DNA of 64,000 bases from NCBI RefSeq assembly GCF_050433565.1, contig NZ_JBNPWZ010000009.1:1-64000 (forward strand). The letters run 5' to 3'. Source of the stretch: Ornithinibacillus bavariensis (GTDB taxonomy: Bacteria > Bacillota > Bacilli > Bacillales > Amphibacillaceae). Under the pieces are notes generated by a model, which worked only from the letters and a program-made list of their open reading frames with translations, searched no databases and had not been told where the DNA came from. Position 1 is the first letter of the stretch. The number at the start of each line of letters is the position of its first letter. The translations under genes and the position numbers were made by a program. Shown here piece by piece: positions 17,697-26,700 of this stretch.

Positions 17697-17888
17697 TTGA
17701 AATATTTATTAGAAGAGGTAAGACGTTTAGAAGAAAAAGAAAGACTACCAGTCCTTCGTATGGAAATTGATTATGAATTATTAACCCTATATGATGCCTT
17801 ACAAGCCAATGATACCGTTCAAATTATAAAATCAAAAGAAAGATTAAAAACGCTTCGTAAGCAATTGATGGTTTTACAGGATAATTAA
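17697..17888 (+). CDS. Small YkzI-like protein
   Basis: 63-aa acidic/basic helical protein beginning MKYLLEEVRRLEEKERL. The TTG at 17697 is preferred because AAAGGG (17681-17686) sits 10 nt away; the GTG at 17688 would be almost on top of that motif. No motifs or membrane segments. B. subtilis has a small gene, ykzI, in the same slot between yktB and suhB (yktC), so it is called YkzI-like from position and size; I do not have the sequence to prove homology. A hairpin terminator follows. Confidence 0.6.
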   Translation: MKYLLEEVRRLEEKERLPVLRMEIDYELLTLYDALQANDTVQIIKSKERLKTLRKQLMVLQDN

Positions 17889-17898
17889 TAGTTTCTAT

Positions 17899-17936
17899 CT
17901 CAAGGTAGGTTTCAACACTTACTTTGAGCTTTTTTC
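17899..17936 (+). terminator. Terminator after the YkzI-like gene
   Basis: CTCAAGGTAGGT (17899-17910) pairs imperfectly with ACTTACTTTGAG (17917-17928), followed by C and T6. Confidence 0.7.
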
Positions 17937-18025
17937 TGAATTTTTGTGATAAGGCTCTCATGTATACTCGCTTCCAATATTCTGATACTATTGTATAAGA
18001 GTAGAGATTAATTGGAGGCTTTCGG

Positions 18026-18835
18026 ATGGATAAGTTAGTTCGGGAAGAAATATTTAACACTGCTAAAAGTTGGATTTTAGAGGCAGGTAATATTATTCGC
18101 AATAAAATAAATGAACCAATGGAGATCGGGTCTAAGTCTAACTCAAATGATCTTGTAACTTCAGTAGACAGAAGCACAGAAGAATATTTTGTCAATAAGA
18201 TAAAAAGTAAATATCCAAACCATTTATTGTTATCAGAAGAGGGATTTGGTGATAATATCCAAACAGTGGACGGAACAATTTGGATTATTGACCCGATAGA
18301 CGGGACGATGAATTTTGTTCAACAAAAAAGAAATTTTGCTATTTCTATTGGCATATATCATGAGGGTATTGGTGAAATTGGCCTTATTTATAATGTTATG
18401 GAAGATATTCTTTACACAGCAACACGTGGTGAAGGTGCTTATAAAAATGGACAAAAATTACCACCTCTAAAATCAGGAGTGGTTTTAGAGGAATCTATCG
18501 TTGGATTAACTCATTTATGGTTATGTGAGAATCCTCTAGTAGATGAAAGGGTTATGCAAGAATTAGTTCAGACTGCTCGTGGATCGAGAACCTATGGTTC
18601 AGCAGCACTTGAGTTTGCCTATGTAGCTGAAGGAGTTTTAGAGGGCTATTTAACGATGAGTTTATCGCCTTGGGATATTGCCGCAGGAATGATTTTGGTA
18701 AATGAAGTCGGAGGGGTATCAACCAATCTTGATGGGAATGTCTTAGATATTTTAAAGAGAGATTCTGTTTTTACAGGACATCCTGAGGTCCATAAGAGAA
18801 TTTTAGAAGATTTTATAAAAAAAGGAAGAAAGTGA
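18026..18835 (+). CDS. suhB: Inositol-1-monophosphatase family phosphatase
   Basis: Mg2+-dependent phosphatase of the IMPase fold (YktC/SuhB type), 269 aa. Metal-binding residues are in LLSEEG (about 68-73), the signature DPIDGT is at 89-94, and the C-terminal motif SPWDIAAG is near 212-219. Substrates are probably inositol or related sugar phosphates; some relatives also bind RNA polymerase or ribosomal RNA factors. GGAGG precedes the ATG. It converges on ylaF across a shared hairpin. Confidence 0.9.
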   Translation: MDKLVREEIFNTAKSWILEAGNIIRNKINEPMEIGSKSNSNDLVTSVDRSTEEYFVNKIKSKYPNHLLLSEEGFGDNIQTVDGTIWIIDPIDGTMNFVQQKRNFAISIGIYHEGIGEIGLIYNVMEDILYTATRGEGAYKNGQKLPPLKSGVVLEESIVGLTHLWLCENPLVDERVMQELVQTARGSRTYGSAALEFAYVAEGVLEGYLTMSLSPWDIAAGMILVNEVGGVSTNLDGNVLDILKRDSVFTGHPEVHKRILEDFIKKGRK

Positions 18836-18860
18836 CTCACCTTAGCGAGTCACTTTTCGT
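18830..18860. terminator. Bidirectional terminator between suhB and ylaF
   Basis: AAGTGACTC (18830-18838) and GAGTCACTT (18847-18855) form a 9-bp stem that includes the suhB stop codon. T-rich sequence lies on the right, and a long A-rich stretch on the left gives a U-run for ylaF. Confidence 0.8.
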
Positions 18861-19018
18861 TTTTTCAAAGCCAATCCACTGCCCATGATGGAAAAACCAA
18901 GTACGATAAATAAAAGAATAAGCAAAATACTACGAAGAGCAATCGCAAAACCAACTCCTATAAACATTAGGACGACTAGCATTGCTAATAGTAGAGCTGG
19001 AATGTTTATCTGTTTCAT
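18842..19018 (-). CDS. ylaF: YlaF-like small membrane protein (DUF5325)
   Basis: 58-aa membrane protein starting MKQINIPALLLAMLVVLM, with two hydrophobic helices and a C-terminal KKRKVTR tail. The ATG is 8 nt after AGGGG; a GTG three codons upstream overlaps that motif. It resembles B. subtilis YlaF in size, topology and the MGxGxALKK ending, and has the same position after suhB. Function unknown. Confidence 0.72.
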   Translation of the reverse strand: MKQINIPALLLAMLVVLMFIGVGFAIALRSILLILLFIVLGFSIMGSGLALKKRKVTR

Positions 19019-19163
19019 TCGTGTCACCCCTTACTGTATACATATTAAGTATATCGTATCTAATTTGATAGGACAAAATATTAATTCCACACCTCATACT
19101 AGCGTGATTATATGAAATTTAGTATAGTTAAACTGGAATACATCTAATGGAGGATTTATTTAT

Positions 19164-19487
19164 ATGGTTTATAATTTTGTAATGGAGAACTATGGTGTTG
19201 AGAACTTATTCACGATATTATACATAACAAATCTCGTATTAGCTGCAATAGCATATAAATTGGGTTTTGCTAAAAAACTACCAATATTAAAATCAGTTAT
19301 TGTATATATTTTACTGGCGCTAGGAATTCTGGTGCTTTATTTATTGTTTATTGTGTGGCCAGCTGTTTTAGCGGGTGAGCCTCTTCCACTAACAGAAAGT
19401 CTATTCGTAATCTGTGTCGTTCTTGCCATTTATCGAATTCGTTTACATTTACAACGAAAAGCCAAAAATGGGAAGACTGCTTCATAA
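19164..19487 (+). CDS. ylaH: YlaH-like membrane protein
   Basis: 107-aa integral membrane protein with three hydrophobic segments and a basic C-terminus (RLHLQRKAKNGK). The segment YKLGFAKKLPILKSVIVY is characteristic of the YlaH family. In B. subtilis ylaH directly follows typA (ylaG), which is not present here; only 145 nt separate ylaF from this gene. Function unknown. Confidence 0.85.
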   Translation: MVYNFVMENYGVENLFTILYITNLVLAAIAYKLGFAKKLPILKSVIVYILLALGILVLYLLFIVWPAVLAGEPLPLTESLFVICVVLAIYRIRLHLQRKAKNGKTAS

Positions 19488-19500
19488 TAAAATTTGAACC

Positions 19501-19546
19501 GGGGTCTATTTCTGAATTAATTTGGTATAGACCCCATTATTATTTT
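19501..19546 (+). terminator. Terminator of ylaH
   Basis: GGGGTCTAT (19501-19509) and ATAGACCCC (19527-19535) form a 9-bp stem followed by ATTATTATTTTG. Confidence 0.7.
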
Positions 19547-19665
19547 GTGGCTGTTTTCTAAAAGATTGTTGCATTTTAATGAGTTTTTGAATATGGAATA
19601 TTCAGATCGAATAGGATTATTATCTACTAAATAATGAAATAGGTCATTTTGCAGGAGGCATTTTC

Positions 19666-19941
19666 GTGGAAATTAATTTTGCTGAATTATTGATACTATT
19701 TATTGTTCTATATTTACTAAATGAAGTCGTTAAACTTAATAGTCGTGTCAAAGGTTTGAAATATACCTTAGACAAAATTTCTAAACAAGCTGATGTGCCT
19801 AATAACGCATTAGATAACGAATTGAAACAACTATTGAATGAAGGAAAAGATGTAAAAGCAGTAAAAAGAGCTAGAGAAACATTAGGTCTATCCTTGATAG
19901 AAGCTAAACAATATGTTGATGCTTTAAAAATGGAAGGCTAA
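19666..19941 (+). CDS. Membrane-anchored protein with L7/L12 C-terminal-like domain
   Basis: 91-aa protein, GTG start with AGGAGG about 8 nt upstream. Residues 1-22 form one hydrophobic helix, then a short coiled coil, then about residues 52-89 (LLNEGKDVKAVKRARETLGL and SLIEAKQYVDALK), which resemble the C-terminal domain of ribosomal protein bL12. Such single-helix/bL12-CTD proteins occur in Firmicutes with unknown roles. It is not a ribosomal protein, because the hinge and N-terminal dimerisation domain are missing. A very strong terminator follows. Confidence 0.72.
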   Translation: MEINFAELLILFIVLYLLNEVVKLNSRVKGLKYTLDKISKQADVPNNALDNELKQLLNEGKDVKAVKRARETLGLSLIEAKQYVDALKMEG

Positions 19942-19949
19942 TAACTATT

Positions 19950-19987
19950 ACGTAAAAACGAACTCTTGAAGGAGTTCGTTTTTACGT
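19950..19987. terminator. 16-bp perfect-stem terminator
   Basis: ACGTAAAAACGAACTC (19950-19965) and GAGTTCGTTTTTACGT (19972-19987) with a 6-base loop and T5 inside the descending arm. Confidence 0.85.
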
Positions 19988-20060
19988 GGATAACGATGAA
20001 CTTCCTATTCCCATTATATAAACCCAGTCCTAAAACCACAATTCATATTAAAACAGCCTT

Positions 20061-20264
20061 TTATATTAACTCGTCTTCCTTTTTTTTCTCTTCATATAAA
20101 CGGAACTTTCCTGTAGCATGACGTTTTAACGTATTATCCTTAACTCTTTCATAGCAATTGTTACATAAATACATATATATTCTACGGTTTCTCAATCGTT
20201 TAGCTTGTAAGGAATAATCTTCTATATTTTCCACTGTATCACATAGTGTACACTTTACTTGCAT
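20061..20264 (-). CDS. ylaI: YlaI family zinc-ribbon protein
   Basis: 67-aa protein with two CxxC pairs (Cys5/Cys8 and Cys34/Cys37), which form a treble-clef or zinc-ribbon site, and a basic middle (AKRLRNRRIYMYLC) typical of YlaI. The C-terminal tail is charged (EEKKKEDELI). The function is unknown; nucleic-acid binding is possible from fold and charge. It stands alone and leftward, as in B. subtilis. Confidence 0.85.
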   Translation of the reverse strand: MQVKCTLCDTVENIEDYSLQAKRLRNRRIYMYLCNNCYERVKDNTLKRHATGKFRLYEEKKKEDELI

Positions 20265-20373
20265 CTTACCACCTCAAATCTAAATATACTTTTACTATAT
20301 CATATCTAATGAAGATATGTTTATTTTCTGTTAAAGAGAGGTACATTAAGATAAAGGTAGAAAGGGTGATAAT

Positions 20374-20622
20374 ATGAAGAAAGGCTATGTTATTTCAGCA
20401 TTAGGAGCAGGTATTGCGGGATTTATACTAGGGGCGAGGCAGCTTAAAAGCCAGTCTAATTCAATTGATATGGAAATGGATGAGGATTTAACTCTACTTC
20501 ATGCAGGTAAGCCTGATCAAGTAGATGATTTAGAACTTGAACAATTAGAAAATGCGAAAATGGTTTCTGAAGGTTCTCAATTTGGTGTTCAATATTATAA
20601 TGAGTTAAAGGCTAATGAATAA
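20374..20622 (+). CDS. Hypothetical protein with N-terminal membrane helix
   Basis: 82-aa protein not recognised. Residues 4-22 form one Gly/Ala-rich hydrophobic segment (ISALGAGIAGFILGARQ), and the rest is strongly acidic (MEMDEDLTLL, DDLELEQLEN), ending NELKANE. AGAAAGGGTGAT lies before the ATG. It stands alone between ylaI and ylaJ with its own terminator. Membrane anchoring with an acidic cytoplasmic or surface tail is all that can be said. Confidence 0.7.
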   Translation: MKKGYVISALGAGIAGFILGARQLKSQSNSIDMEMDEDLTLLHAGKPDQVDDLELEQLENAKMVSEGSQFGVQYYNELKANE

Positions 20623-20626
20623 AAGA

Positions 20627-20663
20627 AAATGAGGTTGTCTCATCTTAAGACAACCTCATTTCT
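20627..20663. terminator. Bidirectional terminator
   Basis: 14-bp perfect stem AAATGAGGTTGTCT (20627-20640) and AGACAACCTCATTT (20648-20661) between two convergent genes. Confidence 0.85.
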
Positions 20664-20731
20664 GTTTAATAAAGAATTCTTATGAGAAAAATAGGAAATA
20701 TTTAGCCATAAGGTCTACTGAAACATCACTT

Positions 20732-21346
20732 TTAATCCTTACGCTTATCATGGTTATTCTTTGATTGTTCATCAATAATGTCATCCATTTGTTGTTCCTC
20801 ATTATTGTCATCAAGTATCTTCTTGTTCTGATTAGGCTCAGCAGGTTGATCTTCTGGCATTGGAAAATCAGGCATATATCGACCAACGATTGCGGCAACT
20901 TCATCAACAACACCTTGAATTGGGTAGCCTTGCCTTATCTTATCATTCATATTACGAATTCGTTGTGTGATATCCGCGTCTGCTACTACGACAGCAGTTC
21001 TACCATAGCGATCGTGCTGTAATGCCTCTATAACAGAGTACTTAATCGTACCAACTCTAGAACGGTCTAAGTCTTTATCCACATCAATTCCAACAACTGC
21101 ATAAGGGCCGACTACAATTGCTACTGCATCGTTTACTTGAGGTACCTCACCTGCAACACTTGCTAAGTGATTGGCAATTTGTTGATTCGAATAGTTTTGA
21201 TCTTGGACAGGTGAAGAATTTTTGACATTTACAATTCTATTGTTAGGATCCTGTTTTTCGGATGGTAAGGCGCGGTCTGCATTATTTTGCTGACAGCCGA
21301 ATAGTAACAGTAAACTAAGGACTAAGATAGCTTTTTTAACTAACAT
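20732..21346 (-). CDS. ylaJ: YhcN/YlaJ family sporulation lipoprotein
   Basis: 204-aa predicted lipoprotein with lipobox LLFGC. The YhcN/YlaJ core spans about residues 55-165, with AIANHLA-like and DAVAIVVGPYAVVGIDVD segments and the DRYGRTAVVVADADI stretch. A hydrophilic Asp/Glu/Gln-rich tail follows. Members are made in the forespore and associate with spores, affecting germination or outgrowth. Position matches B. subtilis ylaJ. The next B. subtilis gene, ylaK (PhoH-like), is absent here. Confidence 0.88.
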   Translation of the reverse strand: MLVKKAILVLSLLLLFGCQQNNADRALPSEKQDPNNRIVNVKNSSPVQDQNYSNQQIANHLASVAGEVPQVNDAVAIVVGPYAVVGIDVDKDLDRSRVGTIKYSVIEALQHDRYGRTAVVVADADITQRIRNMNDKIRQGYPIQGVVDEVAAIVGRYMPDFPMPEDQPAEPNQNKKILDDNNEEQQMDDIIDEQSKNNHDKRKD

Positions 21347-21431
21347 TAATTTCTCCTCCTAGTAGAATAAATATAAGGGGAATAACTTTACTGTTAGTTT
21401 AAGTAGACGAGAACAAATTATACTAATAAAA

Positions 21432-21462
21432 GAAAAGCAGCCATCATGTAGCTGCTTTTCAA
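21432..21462. terminator. Terminator of ylaL
   Basis: 10-bp stem GAAAAGCAGC (21432-21441) and GCTGCTTTTC (21451-21460), just beyond the leftward ylaL stop. Confidence 0.75.
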
Positions 21463-21463
21463 T

Positions 21464-21934
21464 TTAATTAAACTGGATTTTTTTTATCCCTTTTATTGGA
21501 TTATCTTTATTGGTACCATCTTTATATAGTAGATGGACAGGGCCATCTTCCTTTAATGGTTTTCCATTTAATGCGAAAAGTAAATAGCTATTATAGAGCT
21601 GATCAATAGAAATAGAAACTTCACCTTCGCTCGTAATAAGTGTGGCATCTTTTGCATCATCGTTAATCTCAGCATGATTTAAAAAATCATGAATTGGCAT
21701 AACATAGGAGTATTGAAGAATGTCTTCTCGTTCATGCCTAGTTAATGTTTTATTAACAGGGGGCTTCTCAATTGCACGTTCCCACTTTTTAGCAGCTTCC
21801 TCTAGAAGATCCTTCTCATTTTTTTCTCGAACCGAAAAGGCTTCCTCCAATATTATTTTACGATCATCAAATATCCATACGGTTGGATCCATGGTAATTT
21901 GATACCTTACATTTCCTATTATCGGAACAATCAT
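21464..21934 (-). CDS. ylaL: YlaL-like conserved protein
   Basis: 156-aa soluble protein starting MIVPIIGNVRYQITMDPTVW. The frame remains open far upstream, but GAAAGGTGG sits 6 nt before this ATG and the upstream extension looks non-coding. Conserved stretches are WIFDDRKI, PPVNKT and GKPLKEDGPVHLLYKDG near the C-terminus, as I recall for B. subtilis YlaL. Function unknown. It is placed between ylaJ and ylaN as in B. subtilis, minus ylaK and the glutaminase. Confidence 0.75.
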   Translation of the reverse strand: MIVPIIGNVRYQITMDPTVWIFDDRKIILEEAFSVREKNEKDLLEEAAKKWERAIEKPPVNKTLTRHEREDILQYSYVMPIHDFLNHAEINDDAKDATLITSEGEVSISIDQLYNSYLLFALNGKPLKEDGPVHLLYKDGTNKDNPIKGIKKIQFN

Positions 21935-22167
21935 AAGTATCCACCTTTCAAATATATGTATACTTATTAAGAATAGCAGACATGGGTAATAAATAAAACG
22001 AAAAAAACCGTTCCTAGTGGTAATTTTATTTGTAGGTTCTTGTAAGTAACATTTGCATTTTATAGTAGTAAACGATAATATAATGGTAGAAGAATTGATC
22101 TGATCAAAGAAAAACAAGCTTATACATTTATACTTGTAGGTTTGTTTTGTCCGGAGGGGATAATTTG

Positions 22168-22449
22168 ATGCAAGAGGTAACGATTGACCATCGTGAAAAA
22201 GCCTATGCCCTTCTAAAGGCTGATGCTGATAAAATTTTACGGTTAATTGAGGTGCAGATTGATAATTTAACAATGCCACAATGTCCGTTATACGAAGAAG
22301 TATTAGATACGCAAATGTTTGGTCTGTCAAGAGAGATTGATTTTGCGGTTCGACTACATTTAATTAGTGAGGATGAAGGAAAAGCACTTCTTGAAAACCT
22401 AGAGAGGCAGCTTAATATTCTTCATGAAGCATCACAAAAATCTGTGTAA
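22168..22449 (+). CDS. ylaN: UPF0358 protein YlaN
   Basis: 93-aa helical protein. The ATG at 22168 lies 8 nt after GGAGGGG, so the open frame from 22147 is not used. The conserved core LMxxDADKIL...NLTMPQCPLYEEVLDTQMFGLSRE is nearly identical to B. subtilis YlaN. The family is required under iron limitation and is reported to bind Fe(II) and act with Fur. Located just upstream of ftsW, as in B. subtilis. Confidence 0.93.
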   Translation: MQEVTIDHREKAYALLKADADKILRLIEVQIDNLTMPQCPLYEEVLDTQMFGLSREIDFAVRLHLISEDEGKALLENLERQLNILHEASQKSV

Positions 22450-22485
22450 GACTGCACTAATTTCGTGTGGTAGGATTTTGTCATA

Positions 22486-22521
22486 AAACTTTGCCTGCAT
22501 ATGAAATGGCAAGGTTTTTTT
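22486..22521 (+). terminator. Terminator of ylaN
   Basis: AAACTTTGCC (22486-22495) and GGCAAGGTTT (22508-22517), with one wobble pair, followed by T7. Confidence 0.8.
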
Positions 22522-22607
22522 GTTTAAAAACAATAGAATTAGAAAAAAACTGCTATATACTGATTCAATAGTAAAATGGGTTAGTTTATTAATGGGAGAG
22601 GGACAAA

Positions 22608-23792
22608 TTGCTACGCAAACTTAAGAATTTTGACTTTACACTTATTATTATTCCACTTTTTTTAACTGGATTCGGAATAGTTATGATTTATAGTGCTAGT
22701 ATGGTTTTGGCCATTGTGGAGGGGTATGAAAGCAATTATTATTTAATCCGACAATTACAATGGTTTATCCTGGGCATAGCTGGATTTGTATTTTGTAGTT
22801 TTTTCCCTTACAGAAATTATCAGAAGCTAATTAAGTTAATTATCTTAGGTGTTATCGTATTGTTAATAGCTGTTAGATTGTTTGGGGATGTAAGTGGTAA
22901 TGCGAAATCATGGTTAAGCATAGGGCCGATTAGAATACAGCCGTCAGAATTTGCAAAGCTCGGAATTATTATGTATTTAGCCTCTGTCTATTCTAAAAAA
23001 CAGGCCTATATCAATAATTTTAGTAGGGGAGTACTTCCTCCTTTAATTTTAACCGCGTTTATTCTTGGTTTAATCGTATTACAGCCAGATATTGGTACAG
23101 CCTCTATTATCTTTTTAATAGCTTGCTCAGTTATTTTTAGTTCAGGAATACGCTTTAAGCATCTATTCTTATTGATAGCATTAGGATTATTATTGGTAGC
23201 TGTTGCGATTCCGCATATGATAACGGAGGAGAGGATTTCACGATTTACAGGTGCTTACCAGCCATTTGAAGATCCTGATGATGATGGTTACCATTTAATT
23301 CAATCCTACTTAGCGATAGGTGTCGGAGGTTTAACCGGAGAAGGTCTTGGACAAAGTGTTCAGAAACTAGGGTATTTATTTGGCCCTCATACGGACTTTA
23401 TTATGGCAGTGATCGCAGAAGAGCTTGGTTTTATTGGCGTTTTTGTTGTCATTGGTTCATTAGCAACCATTGTTTTAAGAGGAATATTTATCTCAAGAAA
23501 ATGTGATGATAGTTTCGGGGCTCTACTTGCAATTGGTATTTCCTCAATGATTGGTATTCAGGCGTTTATTAATTTAGGATCTGCAAGTGGAGTATTACCA
23601 ATAACTGGTGTTACATTACCTTTTGTCAGTTATGGTGGTTCATCCTTATTAATACTGCTTGTATCTATGGGGATTTTAAATAATATTGCTAGATCAGTTA
23701 AGAAAAAAGAACAGGAACCTGTTCCTGTAAATGAAGAACCAATTCCAGAAAATAGATTTCAATATAGAGGAGGAACAAAATGGTCGAGTTAA
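22608..23792 (+). CDS. ftsW: SEDS peptidoglycan polymerase FtsW
   Basis: Division-specific glycosyltransferase that polymerises lipid II at the septum with its class B PBP partner (PBP2B, encoded at 51.9 kb). 394 aa with about ten membrane helices. SEDS landmarks are MIYSAS, SIGPIRIQPSEFAKL, LQPDIGT, the large loop with HTDFIMAVIAEELG, and the C-terminal PFVSYGGSS. TTG start with GAGAGGG 5 nt upstream. The last 13 nt overlap the pyc start. Confidence 0.93.
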   Translation: MLRKLKNFDFTLIIIPLFLTGFGIVMIYSASMVLAIVEGYESNYYLIRQLQWFILGIAGFVFCSFFPYRNYQKLIKLIILGVIVLLIAVRLFGDVSGNAKSWLSIGPIRIQPSEFAKLGIIMYLASVYSKKQAYINNFSRGVLPPLILTAFILGLIVLQPDIGTASIIFLIACSVIFSSGIRFKHLFLLIALGLLLVAVAIPHMITEERISRFTGAYQPFEDPDDDGYHLIQSYLAIGVGGLTGEGLGQSVQKLGYLFGPHTDFIMAVIAEELGFIGVFVVIGSLATIVLRGIFISRKCDDSFGALLAIGISSMIGIQAFINLGSASGVLPITGVTLPFVSYGGSSLLILLVSMGILNNIARSVKKKEQEPVPVNEEPIPENRFQYRGGTKWSS

Positions 23793-26700
23793 ATAAGATC
23801 AAAAAGGTTTTAGTTGCAAATCGCGGGGAAATTGCAATACGTGTTTTTAGAGCCTGCACGGAATTAAATATTCGTACAGTAGCGATATATTCCAAGGAGG
23901 ATTTAGGATCCTATCACCGTTATAAGGCAGATGAGTCCTATTTAATCGGGGAAGGAAAAAAACCAATTGATGCTTATTTAGATGTTGAAGGAATTATTGC
24001 AATTGCCAAACGGGTAGGAGTAGATGCCATTCATCCAGGCTATGGCTTCCTATCAGAAAACATAGAGTTTGCAAAAAGGTGTCAGGAAGAAGGAATTATC
24101 TTTATCGGACCAACAAGTGAACATTTACATATGTTTGGTGATAAGGTAAGAGCAAGAGGGCAGGCTTTAAAAGCTGGTTTACCAGTAATTCCTGGTAGTG
24201 ATGGTCCTGTCAGTTCCTTGGAACAAGTCCAAGAGTTTGGAGAAAAACACGGCTATCCAATTATTATTAAGGCGGCACTTGGCGGTGGTGGAAGAGGCAT
24301 GCGTATCGTCCGTAATGCACATAGCTTACGAGACGGATATGAAAGGGCTAAATCGGAGGCAAAAGCTGCTTTTGGTAGTGACGAAGTATATGTGGAGAAG
24401 CTGATAGAGCATCCAAAACATATTGAAGTACAAATAATCGGAGACCAGTTTGGAAATATCGTTCATCTATATGAACGTGACTGCTCGATTCAGCGCAGGC
24501 ATCAAAAAGTCGTAGAAGTAGCACCAAGTCTTTCACTAAATAACGAATTACGGGACGCAATTTGTCAATCTGCAGTAACGTTAATGAAGAATGTCAATTA
24601 TTTAAATGCCGGAACAGTAGAGTTTCTTGTTAAAGATAATCAATTTTACTTTATCGAAGTTAATCCGAGAGTCCAAGTAGAGCATACAATTACAGAGCTT
24701 ATTACTGGAGTAGATATTGTTCAAACCCAAATAAAAATAGCCGAAGGGCAAAATATACATGATTCTTCTATTGGTATTCCGCAACAAGCTGAAATAAGAA
24801 CATTAGGATATGCAATTCAGTCCCGTGTTACGACAGAAGATCCATTAAATAACTTTATGCCAGATACTGGAAAAATAATGGCATATCGCTCCGGTGGTGG
24901 CTTTGGGGTACGTCTTGATGCGGGAAATGGATTTCAAGGTGCGGAAATTTCACCGCATTATGATTCCTTGCTCGTAAAAGTTTCTACATGGGCACTTACC
25001 TTTGAACAAGCTGTTCAAAAAATGGTCCGAAATTTAAAGGAATTTCGTATTCGCGGAATTAAGACGAATATACCATTCCTCGAAAATGTTATGATGCACG
25101 AACAATTTATGACAGGTGAGTATAATACGACATTTATTGATGAAACACCTGAACTCTTCGTTTTTCCGAAGCGTAAGGACCGAGGAACAAAAATGCTTAC
25201 GTTTATTGGAGAGACAACTGTTAATGGATTTGCAGGAATGTCTAAAAAGAGTAAGCCTGTATTTGATACTCCTCCTATACCAGCTATTGCAAACGTACCG
25301 GTACAACCTGGCACAAAACAAATATTAGATGAACAAGGTCCAGATGCATTGGCAAGCTGGTTAAAGGAGCAAAATAAAGTATTATTAACTGACACAACCT
25401 TTCGCGATGCTCACCAATCTTTACTAGCTACACGTATTCGGACTAAGGACCTAGTAAAAATAGCAGAGCCAACATCCCATTTATTGCCTGAACTTTTCTC
25501 TATTGAAATGTGGGGGGGTGCTACCTTTGATGTCGCATATCGATTTTTAAAGGAAGACCCATGGGCAAGACTTCGTAAGCTAAGAGAAAATGTACCGAAT
25601 GTATTATTTCAAATGCTACTACGCGCAAGTAACGCTGTAGGATATACGAATTATCCGGATAACTTGATTGAAGAATTTGTAGAAAAGAGTGCAACAGAAG
25701 GAATTGATGTTTTCCGTATATTCGATAGTTTGAATTGGGTTGAGGGAATGAGGCCAGCCATACAGGCAGTTCGGAATCAGAATAAAATTGCTGAGGCAGC
25801 TATTTGTTATACTGGTGATATTCTCGATCCGAATCGAACTAAATATGATTTGTCTTACTATAAGACTATTGCAAAAGAGCTAGAACAATCTGGAGCGCAT
25901 ATATTAGGCATTAAGGATATGGCTGGCTTATTAAAACCAGAGGCAGCCTATCAATTAATATCTGAATTAAAGGAGACAGTCGATATTCCAATACATTTGC
26001 ATACCCATGATACAAGTGGAAATGGAATCTATACGTATGCGAGGGCTATTGATGCTGGAGTTGATGTTGTAGACGTAGCTTGTGGCTCAATGGCAGGCTT
26101 AACCTCACAACCAAGTGCACAAACGCTTTTCCATGCTTTAGTAGGGAATGAACGTCAACCAAAGGTAGACATTCACTCTTATGAAAAACTATCCTCGTAT
26201 TGGGAAGGAGTTCGGGATTACTATCAGGAATTTGAAAGTGGGATGAAGGCACCACACAGTGAAATCTATGAGCATGAAATGCCAGGTGGCCAATATAGTA
26301 ATCTCAAGCAACAGGCTAAGGCAGTTGGTTTAGGAGAGCGTTGGAATGAAGTAAAAACGATGTTTCGTAGAGTCAATGACATGTTTGGTGATGTTGTCAA
26401 GGTAACCCCTTCTTCTAAGGTGGTTGGAGATATGGCATTATTCATGGTACAAAACGACCTTTCTGAGGACGATGTTTATGAAAGAGGGGAGACAATAGAC
26501 TTTCCAGATTCAGTAATAGAATTTTTCAGTGGTTATATAGGTCAACCATATCAAGGTTTTCCTAGAGAATTACAGCGCATCATATTAAAGGGCAAAAAAC
26601 CAATAACAGAAAGACCAGGAAAACTACTAGATCCGATTAATTTTGATCATTTGAAGGAAACGTTACAAAAGACACTAGATCAACCAGTTACTAGCTTTGA

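Noticed and set aside
21935..22330. N-terminal extension of ylaL by 132 codons
   Set aside because: Only the inner ATG has a good ribosome site; the extension has no family resemblance and overlaps the ylaN start on the other strand.
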